A stretch of DNA of 64,000 nt from Cryobacterium frigoriphilum (GCF_004403305.1 NZ_SOHE01000041.1:1-64000); one strand, 5' to 3'. Positions 47,594-57,058 are shown, counted from the stretch's first letter. Made by a program: numbers and translations. Notes: a model not told the origin generated them from the letters alone.

Positions 47594-48936
47594 GCTTCGG
47601 CTCCTTCCAGCGCGGTGTCGCGCGGCATTTCGGTATCGCGCAGGATGTCGGTGATGACGTTGACCGAGATGGTCGCCGGCGGGTCGATCACCGGCAGTTC
47701 ACCGGTACTCGTGGTGACGTTGCCGATGGCGGCCAGCAGGGTGACGCGCGGAATCACGCCGAGCAGGCGGTTTCTCGCGTCGACGACGGCGATTGGCAGA
47801 TCGCTGCCGACGGAGGGCTCGACGAGGTCGACGAGCGCGGTGTCGGGCGAGACCGTCGTGGCATCGTGGCGAATGATCGTGCGCAGGTCGGTGTCGCCGG
47901 CCTTGACCATCTTGAGCACGTCGTGGTCGCGCACGATCCCGGCGAAGCTGCGGTCGCGGTTCAGCACGAAGACGACGGATGTCTGCAGGTCGCGCATCGT
48001 GCGCAGCGCGGCCCGGGGGCCGGCCGTCTTGGTGACGACGGCCCGCACCGGTTCCATGACGCTCGTTGCGGTGAGCACGCGGGCCCGGTCGACGTCTTGC
48101 ACGAACTGGGCGACGTAGTCGTTGGCCGGATCGGTGAGGATCTCTTCCGGCGTGCCGATCTGCACGATGCGGCCGTCTCGCATGACCGCGATGCGGTCAC
48201 CGAGAAACATGGCCTCGTTGAGGTCATGGGTGATGAAGATGATCGTCTTGCCGAGTGCTTCCTGCAGCTCGATGAGCTGTTCCTGCATCTCGCGGCGAAT
48301 CAGCGGGTCGAGCGCCGAGAAGGCTTCATCCATCAGCAAGACGTCGGTGTCGGCGGCGAGTGCGCGGCCGAGGCCCACCCGCTGCTGCATGCCGCCGGAC
48401 AGTTCGGACGGCATGCTGTCGGCCCACCCGGAGAGGCCGACGAGGTCGATGATCGTCTGGGCCCTGGCGAGGCGTTCGGTGCGGCCCATGCCCTGAATTT
48501 CGAGGCCATAGGCGACGTTGTCGATCACCGTGCGGTGCGGCAGCAGGGCAAAGTGTTGGAAGACCATGGAGATGCTCTTGCGTCGCACGTCGCGCAGGTC
48601 TTTCGCCGAAATGCCGGTGACATCGGTGCCACCGACGGTGACGGTGCCGGAGGTGGTGTCCCACAGGCCGTTCAACATGCGGATCAGGGTCGATTTGCCG
48701 GAGCCGGACAGGCCCATGACGACGAAGATCTCGCCTTTTTTCACCTCGAAGGAGGCGTCGATGACGGCGGCGATTCCGAGGTGGGCGACGTCGGACCGGC
48801 TCGCGCCGGCGGCGATCTTCTTAACCATCTCGTGAGGTCGGCGGCCGAAGGCCTTGTAGAGGTGGTGGGCCTTGACGGCTATTTCTGGGCTGCTGGCGTC
48901 TGGGCTGCTGGAACTTGTGGTGGTAATTTCGCTCAC
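47590..48936 (-). CDS. opuAA: Glycine betaine ABC transporter ATPase with CBS domains
   Basis: The 448-residue protein has an ABC domain (Walker A GLSGSGKST, signature LSGGMQQRVGLGRALA, Walker B LLMDEAFSALDPLIR) and C-terminal tandem CBS domains (about 290-420) that sense ionic strength in OpuA. N-terminal AVKAHHLYKAFG is typical. GTG start. It heads an opuAA-AB-AC operon. Confidence 0.9.
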   Translation of the reverse strand: MSEITTTSSSSPDASSPEIAVKAHHLYKAFGRRPHEMVKKIAAGASRSDVAHLGIAAVIDASFEVKKGEIFVVMGLSGSGKSTLIRMLNGLWDTTSGTVTVGGTDVTGISAKDLRDVRRKSISMVFQHFALLPHRTVIDNVAYGLEIQGMGRTERLARAQTIIDLVGLSGWADSMPSELSGGMQQRVGLGRALAADTDVLLMDEAFSALDPLIRREMQEQLIELQEALGKTIIFITHDLNEAMFLGDRIAVMRDGRIVQIGTPEEILTDPANDYVAQFVQDVDRARVLTATSVMEPVRAVVTKTAGPRAALRTMRDLQTSVVFVLNRDRSFAGIVRDHDVLKMVKAGDTDLRTIIRHDATTVSPDTALVDLVEPSVGSDLPIAVVDARNRLLGVIPRVTLLAAIGNVTTSTGELPVIDPPATISVNVITDILRDTEMPRDTALEGAEA

Positions 48937-49202
48937 GGGTTTCTGCCTGCACGCCGGCGGGCCGGAAACCGGTCAGCACAGCATGCAATCGCTCGTGGCG
49001 GACGGGTAGGCGCTGACCGGCCGCGACGCAGAATCTGCTGGGCTGGAGTGATCATGGGATCACTTCGTCAGGGCCTCACCATACGTAAACGGCTGTTCCA
49101 TCAATATGGGAGCTACGTGTGCGCGTCCTGGGTGAAGGCTTATAAGACCAGTGTCCATTGTAGCACGTCACGCTTTTGGGGCCTCCGGAGGCGCACACAC
49201 GA
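48937..49202. other. Upstream region of the opu operon, no gene
   Basis: No coding sequence is seen. On the minus strand TATAAG near 49140 is a plausible -10 for the opu operon, with only a weak -35. A/T content rises here relative to the flanks, consistent with a regulated promoter. Confidence 0.45.
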
Positions 49203-49241
49203 GTGGATGCCGCCCGGGTCAGTACACCGGACGGCATCCAC
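49203..49241 (-). terminator. Terminator hairpin after the dicarboxylate symporter gene
   Basis: GTGGATGCCG and CGGCATCCAC pair perfectly, and after one mismatch CCGG pairs with CCGG. The hairpin lies 35 nt downstream of the symporter stop. Confidence 0.7.
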
Positions 49242-49275
49242 TAGTCGTGCTGAACTGGTCGTGCTGCTGGCGCAC

Positions 49276-50709
49276 CTACACGCCGGCCGGCACCTTCTTC
49301 GGGGTGGCCTCGGTGGTGAGTTCGACGCTCGCGTCCGGCGCGGCATCCGCTGCCCCCGGCTCGACAGCGACCGGCTCGGCAGCGACCGGCTCGGCAAAGT
49401 GGTGGTGGGCCAGCATGGTGGATTCGTCGAAGGGCTCGAGCTTGTTGAGCACTCGGTCGACCTGGGGCATGTCGATCTCCTTGGTCCACTTGCCGATGAT
49501 GACCGTGGCGACCGCATTACCGGTGAAGTTGGTCAGCGCGCGGGCCTCGCTCATGAAACGGTCGATGCCCACGATGAAGCCGACACCGTCGACGAGTTGC
49601 GGGGCGTGGGCCTGCAGCCCGGCGGCCAGGGTGGCCAGTCCGGCGCCCGAGACTCCGGCGGCTCCCTTGGAGGCGATGATCATGAAGACCAGCAGGCCGA
49701 TCTGCTCCGGCAGGCTGAGCGGCTGGCCGAGCGCCGTCGCGATGAACAGTGAGGCCATGGTCAGGTAGATCGCGGTGCCGTCGAGGTTGAACGAGTACCC
49801 GGTCGGAACCGTGATCCCCACGACCGGCTTCGAGACCCCGAGGTGTTCCATCTTCGCGATCAGGCGCGGCAGTGCCGCTTCGGACGAGCTCGTCGAGAAG
49901 ATCAGCAGGTACTCACGGGCGAGGTAGCGCATGAGCTTGAAGATGTTCACACCGGTGACGATCTTGAGCATGCCGCCGAGGATCACCACGATGAACAGGA
50001 TGCAGGTGATGTAGAACGCGATCATGAGCGTGAACAGGCTCACGATGGCCTGAAAGCCGGTCGCACCGACGACCGCGGCGATGGCGCCGAAGGCTCCGAT
50101 CGGGGCCAGCCACATGATCATGATCAGGATGCGGAAGACGAGCGCCTGCAGGTGGGCGATGCCGCGCAGAATCGGCAGGCCGGCCGGACCCATCTTCTGC
50201 AGGGCGAAGCCGGCGATCAGGGCTACGAACAGGGTCTGCAGAATGTTGCCCGCGGTCAGGGCCGAGACCAGCGTGGTCGGGATGATGCCGAGCAGAAAGC
50301 CCTCGGTGTCAGACGCTTCGGGTGCGGCGTAGGTCGCGCCCTGGATGTTGAGGCCCTCACCGGGGTGGATCAGGTTACCGACGACCAGGCCGATGCCCAG
50401 CGCGAAGGTCGACATGACGATGAAGTAGCCGAGCGCGAGCCCGCCGACCTTGCCGACAGTGGCGGCTTTGGCGATCGAGCCGATGCCGAGAATGATCGTG
50501 CAGAAGATGATCGGCGAGATCATCATTCTGATGAGTGCGATGAATGCGTCGCCGAGCGGCTTGAGGCCGACCGCGAAGCCTTCGGGGCCACCCCAGATCA
50601 GGCCGACCGCGATTCCGAGGACCACGGCCACGATGACCGCCATGTACAGAAAGTGTGACGAATCGAGGCGCTTGCGCGGTTTCTTGCCGGCGGTTACTGA
50701 CGATGCCAT
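49276..50709 (-). CDS. dctA: C4-dicarboxylate/cation symporter (DctA family)
   Basis: The 477-residue DAACS-family transporter has eight helices and re-entrant loops: ARPDSSSSE-like substrate loop read here as LLIFSTSSSEAALPRLIAKM, GYSFNLDGTAIYLTMASLFIA for Na+/substrate binding, and LVFMIIASKGAAGVSGAGLATL. It imports succinate, fumarate or malate with H+/Na+. A strong AAAGGAG site precedes the ATG. The C terminus has an Ala/Glu/Pro repeat (AEPVAAEPVAVEP). It is divergent from the two-component genes that probably control it. Confidence 0.9.
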   Translation of the reverse strand: MASSVTAGKKPRKRLDSSHFLYMAVIVAVVLGIAVGLIWGGPEGFAVGLKPLGDAFIALIRMMISPIIFCTIILGIGSIAKAATVGKVGGLALGYFIVMSTFALGIGLVVGNLIHPGEGLNIQGATYAAPEASDTEGFLLGIIPTTLVSALTAGNILQTLFVALIAGFALQKMGPAGLPILRGIAHLQALVFRILIMIMWLAPIGAFGAIAAVVGATGFQAIVSLFTLMIAFYITCILFIVVILGGMLKIVTGVNIFKLMRYLAREYLLIFSTSSSEAALPRLIAKMEHLGVSKPVVGITVPTGYSFNLDGTAIYLTMASLFIATALGQPLSLPEQIGLLVFMIIASKGAAGVSGAGLATLAAGLQAHAPQLVDGVGFIVGIDRFMSEARALTNFTGNAVATVIIGKWTKEIDMPQVDRVLNKLEPFDESTMLAHHHFAEPVAAEPVAVEPGAADAAPDASVELTTEATPKKVPAGV

Positions 50710-50757
50710 GGCAGACTCCTTTGTCTAGGCTTGAGGGAGTCCCGGGCGGGATTCACC

Positions 50758-50790
50758 ACTGAATAGGTACTGAATAAGTACTGGGTAACG
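50758..50790. promoter_or_regulatory. Three 11-bp direct repeats between dctA and the sensor kinase gene
   Basis: ACTGAATAGGT, ACTGAATAAGT and ACTGGGTAACG lie head to tail. The period of one helical turn places them on the same DNA face, as expected for cooperative response-regulator binding. They lie about 50 bp upstream of dctA, divergent from the kinase gene. Confidence 0.7.
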
Positions 50791-50890
50791 ACGTGCTGCT
50801 GAGTTATACAGTGGTGGAGGCGGCGGCATCCGTCACGGTTGCGGTCGTATTGGTCACAGCCGACGAAACTGAAGCACGGGCAAAAGGAGC

Positions 50891-52615
50891 ATGGTGGGTC
50901 ACGGCTGGAGCATCGCGCGCCGCCTGTTCTGGGCACACGCCCTCTTCATCGTGGTGCTCACGGCCTTCGTCGGCACCGCCGCCTTCATCGATGCCCGTGA
51001 CCGCGGCTTCGATGACGCCGAGAACCGCATGCTCGCGATCGCGACCTCGATTGCCGACAGCCCGCTCACCATCGCCGCCAGCCAGACGAATGTTCCGAGC
51101 CTCACCTTGCAGCCCTACGCCCGCGAGGTCACCCGCGACGCCGGGCTCGACTTCATTACGATCATGGCGCCGGACCGTACCCGGTGGACCCACCCGACGG
51201 CATCCGAAATCGGCAAGCCGTACATCGGGGCAATCGACACCGCCCTCGCCGGAACTCCCCTGACCGAGATCAGCACGGGCACGCTCGGGCCGTCGGTGCG
51301 AGCGGTAGTGCCGATCGTCGACGGTGACGGCGTCGTTCTCGGCCTGGTCGCGGCCGGCACGACCACGAGCAGCGTGACCATCGCCCTGAACGCCCGACTG
51401 CCGGCCGTGCTCGGCCTGTCGCTCGCCCTGCTCGCGGCCGGGTCGATCGTGTCACTGCTGCTCGGACGCTACCTGCGCCGCGTCACCCTCGGCTGGGGGC
51501 CGGAGCAGCTCGCCCAGCTCTTCGTCTACTACGACTCCGTGCTGCACTCGGTGCGCGAGGGGCTCGTACTCGTCGATCCGAAGGGCACCCTGTTGCTGTA
51601 CAACGACCAGGCCGCACGGCTGCTCGGCATCGCACCGCGCACCCCCTCTGCCGGCATTCCCGCCGATCTGCCACGTCTCGGCCTGCCACCCAGCCTTGAC
51701 GAGCTGCTGCGCAGCGGTCGCCCCGCCCACGATGAAATCCATCTGACCGCGACCCGCGTTCTCGTCGTCAGCCAGAAACGGGCCGAGACCTCGGGTCGCA
51801 GCGGCTGGGCGTCGGGCTGGGCCTCGGGCTGGGCGAAGCGGATGCGCCGGGCCCCGGCCCCCATGGGTCGGGTGGTCACGATCCGCGACCACACCGACCT
51901 GCAATCACTCGGCAGCGAACTGCAGTCGATGCGCACCCTGTCTGACGCGCTTCGCGCCCAGACCCACGAGCATTCGAACCGGCTGCACACGATCGTGTCT
52001 CTCATGGAACTCGGCCGCACCGATGAGGCCCTCGCCTTTGCCACCCAGGACCTCGAGCTCAGCCAGCAGCTGACCGACGAGTTGCTCAGCTCGGTCGATG
52101 AACCGGTGATCAGCGCGCTCATGATGGGCAAGGCCGCGCAGGCCAACGAGCTCGGTATCGCCCTCGCCGTGACCGCGTCGGGCAACCTCACCGATTCGGG
52201 GCTCTCGGTGCAGGACCTCGTGACCGTGCTCGGAAATCTGGTCGACAACGCGCTCGACGCCGCGGCATCCGCCCCGGCGTTGTCTTCGGCATCGCTGCCC
52301 CGCCGCGTCGATGTCCGAGTCGGTGAAACCGAGGGCGCCGTGGTCATTGAGGTTGCCGACAGCGGGCCGGGCGTCGACCCGCAGGAGGCGCAGAATATTC
52401 TGCGACTGGGCTTCAGCACCAAGCAAGCCGGGAGTTACGGACGCGGTCTCGGCCTGGCACTCGTGCGACAGGCCGTGCTCAGGCTCGGCGGCACGCTCAC
52501 CATCGGCCGCGGCAGGGCAGCGGGCCTCGGCGGTGCCGTGTTCACCGTGACGATCCCGGCCGCGCCCCACATCACCGCCCCGGTGCCCGTTCCCCAGGAA
52601 GCACCGCATGTCTGA
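50891..52615 (+). CDS. Sensor histidine kinase (CitA/DcuS type)
   Basis: The 574-residue protein has one helix (LFWAHALFIVVLTAFVGTAAF), an external PAS-like sensor domain (about 35-165), a second helix (LPAVLGLSLALLAAGSIVSLLLG), a cytoplasmic PAS domain (GLVLVDPKGTLLLYNDQAARLLG), the phosphoacceptor region QTHEHSNRLHTIVSLMELG (His359/361) and a HATPase domain (LGNLVDNALDAAAS, DSGPGVDP, GRGLGLALVRQAV). A GWAS triple repeat lies between PAS and H-box. It probably senses external dicarboxylates. It overlaps the regulator gene by 8 nt. Confidence 0.9.
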   Translation: MVGHGWSIARRLFWAHALFIVVLTAFVGTAAFIDARDRGFDDAENRMLAIATSIADSPLTIAASQTNVPSLTLQPYAREVTRDAGLDFITIMAPDRTRWTHPTASEIGKPYIGAIDTALAGTPLTEISTGTLGPSVRAVVPIVDGDGVVLGLVAAGTTTSSVTIALNARLPAVLGLSLALLAAGSIVSLLLGRYLRRVTLGWGPEQLAQLFVYYDSVLHSVREGLVLVDPKGTLLLYNDQAARLLGIAPRTPSAGIPADLPRLGLPPSLDELLRSGRPAHDEIHLTATRVLVVSQKRAETSGRSGWASGWASGWAKRMRRAPAPMGRVVTIRDHTDLQSLGSELQSMRTLSDALRAQTHEHSNRLHTIVSLMELGRTDEALAFATQDLELSQQLTDELLSSVDEPVISALMMGKAAQANELGIALAVTASGNLTDSGLSVQDLVTVLGNLVDNALDAAASAPALSSASLPRRVDVRVGETEGAVVIEVADSGPGVDPQEAQNILRLGFSTKQAGSYGRGLGLALVRQAVLRLGGTLTIGRGRAAGLGGAVFTVTIPAAPHITAPVPVPQEAPHV

Positions 52616-53327
52616 TCTGACCGCACCGACTCCCAACCTGATCCGCGTGCTCGTCGTCGAAGACGAGCCGCTCGCCGCGGAGGCCCACGCCGCCTACATC
52701 GGGCGGCTCCCCGGATTCGTACTCGCCGGATCCGCCGCCACCGGCCAGTCGGCGCTGCGCCAGCTCGCCGCGGCTTCGACCGCCGCCACCCCCATCGACC
52801 TCGTACTCATGGACATGAACCTGCCCGATCAGCACGGACTTGACGTGAGCCGACGGATGCGCGCGGCCGGCCTGACCACGGACATCATCGCCATCACCGC
52901 GGTGCGCGAACTCGACAATGTGCGCAATGCCATTGCCGCGGGTGTCGTGCAGTACCTCATCAAGCCCTTCACCTACGCGACGTTTGCGAAGAAGCTCACG
53001 AGCTACCGCGAGTTTCGAACCCAGTTGAACGCACACACCACGGTCGCCAACCAGTCAGAGGTTGATCGAGCCTTCGCGAGCCTGCGCTCCCCCGCAGACG
53101 CGTCCCGCCCCAAGGGGCTCGCCGACGACACGCTCGCCGCGGTGGTCGCCTTTCTGCAGCAACAGACCGTGCCGTTGTCAGCCACGGAGATCACCGACCA
53201 GCTCGGCATGTCCCGGGTCACGGCCCGCCGCTACCTCGAGTACCTCGCCGATTCGGGCAGCGTGCTGCGCTCCCCGCGCTACGGCACCCCCGGCCGCCCC
53301 GAGAACGAGTACCGCTGGCGCGCCTAG
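52608..53327 (+). CDS. Response regulator (CitB/DcuR type)
   Basis: The 239-residue protein has a receiver domain (VVEDEPLAAE, phosphoacceptor Asp69 in LVLMDMNLPDQHG, Lys in YLIKPFTYATF) and a C-terminal helix-turn-helix (SATEITDQLGMSRVTARRYLEYL). It is coupled by overlap to the kinase and probably activates dctA through the 11-bp repeats. Confidence 0.9.
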   Translation: MSDLTAPTPNLIRVLVVEDEPLAAEAHAAYIGRLPGFVLAGSAATGQSALRQLAAASTAATPIDLVLMDMNLPDQHGLDVSRRMRAAGLTTDIIAITAVRELDNVRNAIAAGVVQYLIKPFTYATFAKKLTSYREFRTQLNAHTTVANQSEVDRAFASLRSPADASRPKGLADDTLAAVVAFLQQQTVPLSATEITDQLGMSRVTARRYLEYLADSGSVLRSPRYGTPGRPENEYRWRA

Positions 53328-53713
53328 CTGGCCTGCTGGATGATCTGGATCAGGTTGCCACAGGTGTCGTCGAGCACCGCGATGGTCACCGGCCCCATGG
53401 TGGTGGGCTGCTGGGTGAACCGAACGCCGAGGCCGACCAGGCGCTCATACTCGGCGGCGACATCGTCGACGGCAAACTGGGTAAAGGGAATGCCGTCGGC
53501 GACGAGGGCATCCTTGAACGGCTTCGCCGCTGGGTGACTGCTGGGTTCGAGCAGCAGCTCGGTGCCGTCCGGGTCCTGCGGCGAGACCACGGTCAGCCAC
53601 CGGTCCGCGCCGAGCGGCACATCGTGCTTGGTCACGAAGCCCAACACCTCGGTGTAGAAGCGGTGCGCCTTCTCTTGATCGTCAACGAGCACGCTCGTGA
53701 TGCTGATTCTCAT
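53324..53713 (-). CDS. VOC-family (glyoxalase-like) protein
   Basis: The 129-residue single-domain protein has paired beta-alpha-beta-beta-beta modules: ITSVLVDDQEKAHRFYTEVLGF, TELLLEPSSHP, FAVDDVAAEYERLVGLGVRF and AVLDDTCGNLIQIIQ. Typical metal ligands are only partly present, so it may bind a ligand rather than catalyse. GAAGAGG precedes the ATG at 53713. It overlaps the end of the regulator gene by 4 nt, tail to tail. Confidence 0.8.
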   Translation of the reverse strand: MRISITSVLVDDQEKAHRFYTEVLGFVTKHDVPLGADRWLTVVSPQDPDGTELLLEPSSHPAAKPFKDALVADGIPFTQFAVDDVAAEYERLVGLGVRFTQQPTTMGPVTIAVLDDTCGNLIQIIQQAS

Positions 53714-54684
53714 GGGACCTCTTCCGTTCTTTGGACCTTCTCGCGGTTGTGTACCCATTTTTGCAGGGTCGACCGCGCCCTGTGGGCTCGGTTGAGATCA
53801 GTGCAATCAGACAGGTCAGACAGGTCCATTCGGTCCGTCGGATCTAGGGTGGTGCGCGAGTCCTGGGCTCGGAGCAGGAACCAAGGGCGCTTGGGATGTG
53901 CTCACGGCCGGGCCGGAGCGTCGGCTCGCCGACCGCGACAGACGGGTTGGCTCGCGGGATCGCGCGCACGAGGTGTCACAGATTGCCCATGGCTCCCGTG
54001 AGGTGTCACAGGTTGTCCCGTGCAGGTTGCCCCGTGCAGGTTGCCCCGTGAAGGGCAATCGAGTTCACGGGGCCACTGTCGGCGTCTCACGGCGGGCCGC
54101 CGCCGCTCAAGGGGCCATTGTTGGCTTTTCGCGAACGAAACGCCAAAAAACGCCCCATGGAGCACCCCTCCCCTCCGCGAGAAGCCAAAATATGCCCCTT
54201 GGATCGAGTTCAAGGGGCATATTTTGGCGTCTCACGGCGGGCCGCCGCCGCTCAAGGGGCCATTGTTGGCTTTTCGCGAGCGAAACGCCAAAAAATGCCC
54301 CATGGAGCAGCCCGACGGCCCCCGCCCAGCCCCAGAGTCCCGCTCACGGGGCCAGCTGTGACACTTCGCGGCACGAGTCTCGTCATGACCTGCCCGTGCG
54401 CCTAAAAACTGCTCGTGCGCTTGGCCGGCCAGGCGCACGAGCAGTTTTGGGGCGCCTGGGCCCGCGAGCACGCCCGTATCGGTCGCATGAGTAGGTTTCG
54501 AGCGCACCACACCATGCATATCTGTGGCGCACCGGCACATGTGTGGCGCACCGGCACATGTGTGGCACACCAGCAGCTTTGAGGGGCACGACCGGAGGAG
54601 CGTGTGCCTTTCGGGCGAACGAGCTCTGCTTCGAGCGCAGAACGCCGTCGGCTCGGGCGCGGCCCAGGCGCGCGGGCACGAAAA
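53714..54684. repeat. Gene-free kilobase of hairpins and a duplicated 84-bp unit
   Basis: No convincing gene is seen on either strand. An 84-bp unit occurs at 54081-54164 and again at 54226-54309 with two mismatches. Between the copies, 54184-54228 is an 18-bp perfect stem with a 9-nt loop. 54405-54448 is a 44-bp near-perfect palindrome (AAAACTGCTCGTGCGC arms, TGGCCGGCCA centre). TGTGGCGCACCGGCACATG is tandemly repeated near 54522-54560, and GAGGTGTCACAG is repeated at about 53969 and 54000. Confidence 0.9.
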
Positions 54685-54723
54685 AGCCCCGCTTCATCGA
54701 CTGCATGCCGATGAAGCGGGGCT
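54685..54723 (-). terminator. Rho-independent terminator of tRNA-Lys
   Basis: AGCCCCGCTTCATCG pairs with its perfect complement around a 9-nt loop. On the minus strand the stem is followed by TTTTT. It lies just after the tRNA. Confidence 0.85.
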
Positions 54724-54725
54724 GG

Positions 54726-54801
<76 letters not shown>

Positions 54802-54903
54802 ATGTGAGGCAGCGGTTCAACCCGCGGCAACGTGTAACCCTAACACTCAAAATGCCTTCAATGCGAATCGAGCCGCGAGTGCGGCGTGGGGGCCTGTCAT
54901 TAC

Positions 54904-54909
54904 TATCCT
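54904..54909 (+). promoter_or_regulatory. -10 box of the inositol-monophosphatase-family gene
   Basis: TATCCT ends 7 nt before the GTG at 54917, with no Shine-Dalgarno. Confidence 0.5.
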
Positions 54910-54916
54910 TGGAAGC

Positions 54917-55765
54917 GTGACCGAGCCCCTCCCGCACCCCCCGATTCCCCCGACCACCGCCACCGATATTGCTGCTGATCTGCTCCTCGCCCTCGAGCTC
55001 GCCGACGCGGCCGACGCCATCTCGCGGGCCAGGTTCACCGCACTCGACCTCGTCGTGACAACGAAACCCGATCGCACCCCGGTGACGGATGCCGACCAGG
55101 CCGTTGAGCTGGCCATCCGTCGGCTGCTCGCCGAACGGCGCCCGACCGACGGGATCCTCGGTGAGGAGTTCGGCACCGAGGGGTCGACGGTACGGCAGTG
55201 GATCATCGACCCGATTGACGGCACCGCCGGGTTTCTGCGCGGAATCTCGATCTGGGCGACCCTGATCGCCCTCGCGGTCGACGGCGTTCCCGTCGTGGGG
55301 GTCGTGAGCGCGCCCGCCCTCGGCAAGCGCTGGTGGGCATCCGTCGAAGCGGGCGCCTGGTCGAGCGATGAACGCACGCCGCATGCCGATCCCACTCGCC
55401 TGCAGGTTTCGGCCGTCGCCGACCTCGCCGACGCGTCGCTCAGCTACAACAGCATCCAACAGTGGGACCAGACCGGCCACCTCGACGAACTCATCTCGCT
55501 GTCCCGCCGGGTGTGGCGCACCCGCGCCTACGGCGACATGTGGTCATACATGCTGCTCGCCGAGGGACACCTCGACATCGTCGCCGAATTCGATCTGCAG
55601 CCCTACGACATGGGCGCACTGATTCCGATCGTGCAGGAGGCCGGCGGCGTGTTCACCTCGATCGACGGGCGGCCGGGCCCGTGGCACGGCAACGCCCTCG
55701 CGACCAACGGCCACCTGCACGCGGTCACGCTCGACGCGCTCGCCCCGGCAGTCCCCGCGGGCTAA
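54917..55765 (+). CDS. Inositol monophosphatase-family enzyme (possible histidinol-phosphatase)
   Basis: The 282-residue Mg2+-dependent phosphatase has the family metal motifs: GEEFG, WIIDPIDGTAGFLRG and DLQPYDMGALIPIVQEAGG. Its middle (YGDMWSYMLLAEGHLDIVAEF) is close to HisN-type histidinol-phosphate phosphatases, so a role in histidine synthesis is plausible. GTG start with a leaderless promoter. Its stop overlaps the convergent TRIC gene by 4 nt. Confidence 0.85.
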   Translation: MTEPLPHPPIPPTTATDIAADLLLALELADAADAISRARFTALDLVVTTKPDRTPVTDADQAVELAIRRLLAERRPTDGILGEEFGTEGSTVRQWIIDPIDGTAGFLRGISIWATLIALAVDGVPVVGVVSAPALGKRWWASVEAGAWSSDERTPHADPTRLQVSAVADLADASLSYNSIQQWDQTGHLDELISLSRRVWRTRAYGDMWSYMLLAEGHLDIVAEFDLQPYDMGALIPIVQEAGGVFTSIDGRPGPWHGNALATNGHLHAVTLDALAPAVPAG

Positions 55766-56523
55766 ACCTCGTCGAGCGGGGCGGCGTCGGCGTCGGCGTC
55801 ACCGCGGGCGCGGCGTCGCCGCTCCCGCCACGCCCGTGGGTGCAGCAGCAGGATCGGCTTCGGAATGCGCAGCGCATACCCGGTCGGCAGTATCCAGCCG
55901 TACCGCTTGGCGAGCAGCGACAGCGCGGCGCCGCTCAGAATTGCGACGAACGACCCGATGACGACGAATCCCAGGGTGCTGAGAATCCACATCAGGCTGC
56001 TCGCGAGCACCGCACTCGTGGCGTAGAGGGTATTGCCGCCGAAGATCGTCGGCACCTTGAGCAGCATGATGTCCCGCACCATGCCGCCGCCGACCGCGGT
56101 GATGATGCCGAGCAAAATGGCCGGCATCCAGCCGAGTCCCGCGTCGAGGGCGCGCTGCACCCCGACCGATGACCAACAGCCCACGGCGAGGGCATCAAGC
56201 AGCAGCAGCACGCGCCGCGACCAGCGCCCATTGAACGTCACGAAGTAGGCGATCACACCGCCGAGCACCGCCGTCATCAGGTAGGCCGGATCGCTGAGCG
56301 CCACCGGCATCCCCTGCTGCAGCAGCGTGTCGCGAATGATGCCGCCGCCGAGACCGGACATGATGGCCAGAACCACGAAGCCCACGATGTCGAGGCGGGC
56401 GGTGCGCGCGGCGACGCCACCCAAAATAGCGTTGGCGAGAACCCCGGCCAGGTCGACGGAAAGGATCACGTCGTTCAGGGCTGCGGTGTCCAGGGTGAAA
56501 GCTGCAGGTATCACTTGCCCCAT
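55762..56523 (-). CDS. TRIC-family cation channel protein (UPF0126)
   Basis: The 253-residue membrane protein has seven helices in two repeats, each with the family motif: SGLGGGIIRDTLLQ and TAVGGGMVRDIMLLK. TRIC proteins are K+-permeable channels that balance charge. The start is uncertain: ATG at 56523 is used, with in-frame alternatives at 56535 and 56574. No ribosome binding site is clear. Confidence 0.85.
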   Translation of the reverse strand: MGQVIPAAFTLDTAALNDVILSVDLAGVLANAILGGVAARTARLDIVGFVVLAIMSGLGGGIIRDTLLQQGMPVALSDPAYLMTAVLGGVIAYFVTFNGRWSRRVLLLLDALAVGCWSSVGVQRALDAGLGWMPAILLGIITAVGGGMVRDIMLLKVPTIFGGNTLYATSAVLASSLMWILSTLGFVVIGSFVAILSGAALSLLAKRYGWILPTGYALRIPKPILLLHPRAWRERRRRARGDADADAAPLDEV

Positions 56524-56579
56524 TGTCGCGCACATCGCCCCGCCCACGTGCGCCGGTGACGCCCCGCGACGCACGGTTC

Positions 56580-56585
56580 TAGGCT
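56580..56585 (+). promoter_or_regulatory. -10 box of the NsrR-like gene (leaderless)
   Basis: TAGGCT ends 6 nt before the ATG at 56592. Confidence 0.6.
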
Positions 56586-56591
56586 GGACCC

Positions 56592-57038
56592 ATGAGAATC
56601 ACCGCGTTTTCCGACGTCTGCCTGCGGGTGGTCATGCTGCTCGCGGCCGCACCGCAACCCGGGCTTCTGACGGCACGGGTTGTCGCCGATGGCGTCGGCA
56701 CTCCGTACAACCACGTGAGCAAGGCCATCATTCGACTGCGTGAACTGGGTCTCGTCGATGTCGTACGCGGCCGCGCCGGTGGCGTCAGCGTCAGCGAGGC
56801 CGGCCGCACCGTGACGGTCGGCTGGCTGTTGCGCCGCCTCGATACCAGAACGGATGTCGCCGCCTGCGACTCCCCGAACGGCCCCTGCCCCCTGCTGGCC
56901 GGCTGCGGACTGCGCGGTGCTCTCAGCCGCGCCCGCGAAGCCTTCTACGCCGAGCTCGACGGCCTCGTGATTTCTTCACTCCCGCACAGCCGGGTTTCCG
57001 GACCGGTGCTCGTCGGCCTCAGCGCCGGACCGGTCTGA
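56592..57038 (+). CDS. nsrR: Rrf2-family regulator, NsrR-like (nitric oxide sensor)
   Basis: The 148-residue protein has a winged helix (TPYNHVSKAIIRLRELGLVDVVRGRAGG) quoted in part as NHVSKAIIRLRELGLV, and a cluster-binding loop with three cysteines in AACDSPNGPCPLLAGCGL (spacing C-x6-C-x5-C), as in NsrR [Fe-S] sensors (usually C-x5-C-x5-C). The neighbouring hmp gene, the usual NsrR target, supports this. NO would damage the cluster and release DNA. Confidence 0.85.
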   Translation: MRITAFSDVCLRVVMLLAAAPQPGLLTARVVADGVGTPYNHVSKAIIRLRELGLVDVVRGRAGGVSVSEAGRTVTVGWLLRRLDTRTDVAACDSPNGPCPLLAGCGLRGALSRAREAFYAELDGLVISSLPHSRVSGPVLVGLSAGPV

Positions 57039-57058
57039 GCGTCAGCCCAGCAGGCAAT

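Noticed and set aside
54081-54309. CRISPR-like array
   Set aside because: Only two 84-bp copies exist, with no regular spacers and no cas genes nearby.
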